A stretch of DNA of 35,105 nt, from positions 1 to 35,105 of the forward strand of contig JAJDYK010000015.1 of the NCBI GenBank assembly GCA_022825185.1, in the 5' to 3' direction. Shown piece after piece: positions 33,712 to 35,105 of the stretch. The notes beneath the pieces are model-generated. The model did not search any database. It was given only the letters and a program-made list of their open reading frames with translations, and was not told the DNA's origin. This stretch comes from Candidatus Latescibacterota bacterium. GTDB lineage: Bacteria > Latescibacterota > UBA2968 > UBA8231. Position 1 is the first letter of the stretch, and each line of letters begins with the position of its first letter. A program made the position numbers and the translations under genes.

Positions 33712-34332
33712 TCAAGCCTGGGTGGGTTGAATTTTGCCCATTTTTTCTAATAGGTCGATGACTTGCGCGGCCGCCTCCGAGGGCGTTGCTGTGTCGGTTT
33801 CGATGACCAATTCAGGCTTTTCAGGTTCTTCATAGGGGTCTGAAACACCGGTAAAATTGGGTATCTCACCGGCTCGGGCTTTTTTGTAGAGGCCCTTGGG
33901 ATCGCGCTCCTCACACAGCTCAATTGGGGTATTGACAAAAATTTCGACGAAATCGTCCTTTGCCACTAGCGCCCGCACCCCGTCGCGGTCGGCTCGATAG
34001 GGGCTGACAAAGCTGGCGAGAGTTAGGAAACCCCCATCGACAAAGAGCTTTCCTACCTCGCCGATCCGCCGGATATTTTCCGCCCGGTCGTCAGCGGAAA
34101 ATCCTAAATTTTTATTGAGCCCAAAGCGGATGTTGTCGCCGTCTAGCACATAGGCCAAATGGCCACGGGCGGCCAAAGCGTGTTCGACGGTATAGGCAAT
34201 CGTGCTTTTGCCCGAACTTGGCAAGCCCGTCAGCCAGAGCAATACCCCTTGTTGGCGCAACAGGTCTTCGCGTTGCTGACGGCTGACATGCCCCTCATGT
34301 CGGACGATATTAGTCGCTTTAATAGCGGTCAA
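33712..34332 (-). CDS. cysC: Adenylylsulfate (APS) kinase
   Basis: 206 aa, phosphorylates adenosine 5'-phosphosulfate to PAPS. P-loop GLPSSGKST (36-44), LDGDNIRFGLNKNLGFS (substrate binding), DRAENIRRIGEV, SFVSPYRADRD, IFVNTPIELCEERDPKGLY and FTGVSDPYEEPEKPEL are all present, so the enzyme looks complete. The start is a TTG at 34332 with GAGGTGA just upstream. ATP sulfurylase genes are not adjacent, so PAPS may serve sulfotransferases rather than assimilation; that is inference. It is a single-gene unit with its own terminator, divergent from the PorV-like gene. Confidence 0.94.
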   Translation of the reverse strand: MTAIKATNIVRHEGHVSRQQREDLLRQQGVLLWLTGLPSSGKSTIAYTVEHALAARGHLAYVLDGDNIRFGLNKNLGFSADDRAENIRRIGEVGKLFVDGGFLTLASFVSPYRADRDGVRALVAKDDFVEIFVNTPIELCEERDPKGLYKKARAGEIPNFTGVSDPYEEPEKPELVIETDTATPSEAAAQVIDLLEKMGKIQPTQA

Positions 34333-34439
34333 AGTTCACCTCGTGAGTTTAGAGATAAGTTCTATAGAAAACTTATAATAACGGCCATACGGCCTTGATT
34401 CGTCAAGGAAGTGGCTTAGGCGCGAGCGGGACTATTTTG

Positions 34440-34469
34440 TTGACGGTTGATGGTCTATATATTTATAAT
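34440..34469 (+). promoter_or_regulatory. Strong sigma-70-like promoter of the PorV-like gene
   Basis: TTGACG and a perfect TATAAT are separated by 18 bases in the AT-rich 185-bp divergent gap between cysC and the PorV-like gene (34333-34517). The -10 ends about 49 bases before the ATG, which has GGAGGAGG as ribosome site. Confidence 0.6.
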
Positions 34470-34517
34470 ATGGCAATACACTACAAGCGCATCTCACCAA
34501 GCGGAGGAGGCAAGCGT

Positions 34518-35105
34518 ATGAAAATTGCAATTAGCATCACCTGTGCGGCCCTGCTGGCAACGGCCAGCGATGGTGTTGTCAACATCCAGAATGTTGGCTC
34601 GGGCGCGCGTGCGCAGGGTTTGGGCAACAGCTTCGTGGCGGTGGCCGACAACGCCGATGCGGTGTTTGCCAATCCGGCTGGGTTGGGTCAAGTGACCCAG
34701 CGTCAGGTGGCCTACACCAATGTATCGCTTTTGTATGCGGGCATTGAAGGCGACGATCTGGGTCAGCACGTAGTTTCCTATGCGCAGCCTGTGGGCGATA
34801 AGCTGGGCTTGGGATTAGGCTATGAGCGGATCGGCTCGTCGCTGATGAGCGAGAATGGGGCGTTTGTATCGCTTTCGTATCAGGTGGAGCGTCGGCTGCA
34901 GGTGGGCTTATCGGCCAAGTATCTGTTTTGGAGTGTGGGTTCGATTCCCGATGATGAAGGGCGCGCCGATCCGCTTTCGAACCAGAGTGCGGGCAACGTC
35001 GGGGTCGATTTGGGTTTGCTGTGGCAGAGTCCGGTGCAAGGGGCGCAGGTGGGGGTGCTGTTGAAGAATATCAATCAGCCGAATGTGGCGTATGGCGAGG
35101 TGGCT
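34518..35105 (+). CDS. PorV/UPF0164-type outer-membrane beta-barrel protein (cut by window end)
   Basis: The first 196 residues are in the window; no stop is reached. A signal peptide MKIAISITCAALLATASDG is followed by NVGSGARAQGLGNSFVAVAD and ADAVFANPAGLG, the conserved opening of PorV/PQ-type barrels, and then alternating amphipathic strands (LGLGLGYERIGSS, LQVGLSAKYLFW). PorV shuttles type IX secretion substrates in Bacteroidota, but relatives occur widely in FCB-group bacteria without a proven role. Its strong promoter and ribosome site suggest high expression. It is the best single indicator of a diderm, FCB-like host. Confidence 0.85.
   Translation, partial: MKIAISITCAALLATASDGVVNIQNVGSGARAQGLGNSFVAVADNADAVFANPAGLGQVTQRQVAYTNVSLLYAGIEGDDLGQHVVSYAQPVGDKLGLGLGYERIGSSLMSENGAFVSLSYQVERRLQVGLSAKYLFWSVGSIPDDEGRADPLSNQSAGNVGVDLGLLWQSPVQGAQVGVLLKNINQPNVAYGEVA

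Noticed and set aside
34375..34406. Minus-strand promoter for cysC (TTGACG ... TATTAT)
   Set aside because: The -35 is good, but the spacer is 20 bases; kept out of the feature list as too weak.

Overview
The window looks like part of a chromosome of an uncultured, GC-rich, diderm (Gram-negative type) bacterium. Clues are a PorV/UPF0164-type outer-membrane protein at the right edge, secreted-type DxDxDG calcium loops, lipoprotein signals, OPT-like membrane proteins of the DUF6785 kind, and frequent GTG/TTG starts with good Shine-Dalgarno sites. An FCB-group or related lineage (Latescibacterota-like) fits best; that placement is inference. I see no rRNA, tRNA, CRISPR array, insertion sequence or phage gene. 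Gene density is high throughout.

Left part (1-10.4 kb), mostly housekeeping: a leftward group of class I/II aminotransferase (cut by the window edge), histone-deacetylase-family deacetylase and Nudix hydrolase; then rightward a 2-oxoacid dehydrogenase E2 and FtsH; a leftward RidA-like protein; then rightward an MFS exporter, glutamate dehydrogenase, a GRDP-like protein and an unknown protein with a cysteine-rich tail.

Middle (10.4-16 kb): a leftward MFS transporter diverges, across a 281-bp regulatory gap with an inverted repeat and a good sigma-70-like promoter, from a three-gene catabolic operon (sugar-phosphate isomerase/epimerase-like TIM barrel, LarA-like racemase, SDR dehydrogenase). 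An M42/M28-type aminopeptidase follows on the other strand.

Centre (16-25.8 kb), the most unusual part: three very large membrane-protein genes joined by two ATGA start/stop overlaps. The first is a DUF6785/OPT-like permease. The second is a 1467-aa fusion of a signal peptide, a PA domain, an M28 peptidase fold that has lost its metal ligands, and an FtsX-like permease with no ATPase gene nearby. The third is a 1075-aa distant relative of the first, whose membrane domain is interrupted by a zinc-knuckle-like loop and by a large soluble insert with two PDZ domains and two acidic calcium-type loops. I know of no characterised system with this architecture.

Right part (25.8-32.6 kb): a tight rightward cluster of a J-domain protein, YbjN/Tir-chaperone-like protein, PspA, Tat-exported flavin amine oxidase, membrane spermidine synthase, DUF4178 protein, lipoprotein and DUF350 protein. 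This fits a PspA-linked envelope-stress and polyamine module. The window ends with leftward lysylphosphatidylglycerol-synthase-TM and adenylylsulfate kinase genes separated by a clear terminator, and the start of the PorV-like gene behind a strong promoter.
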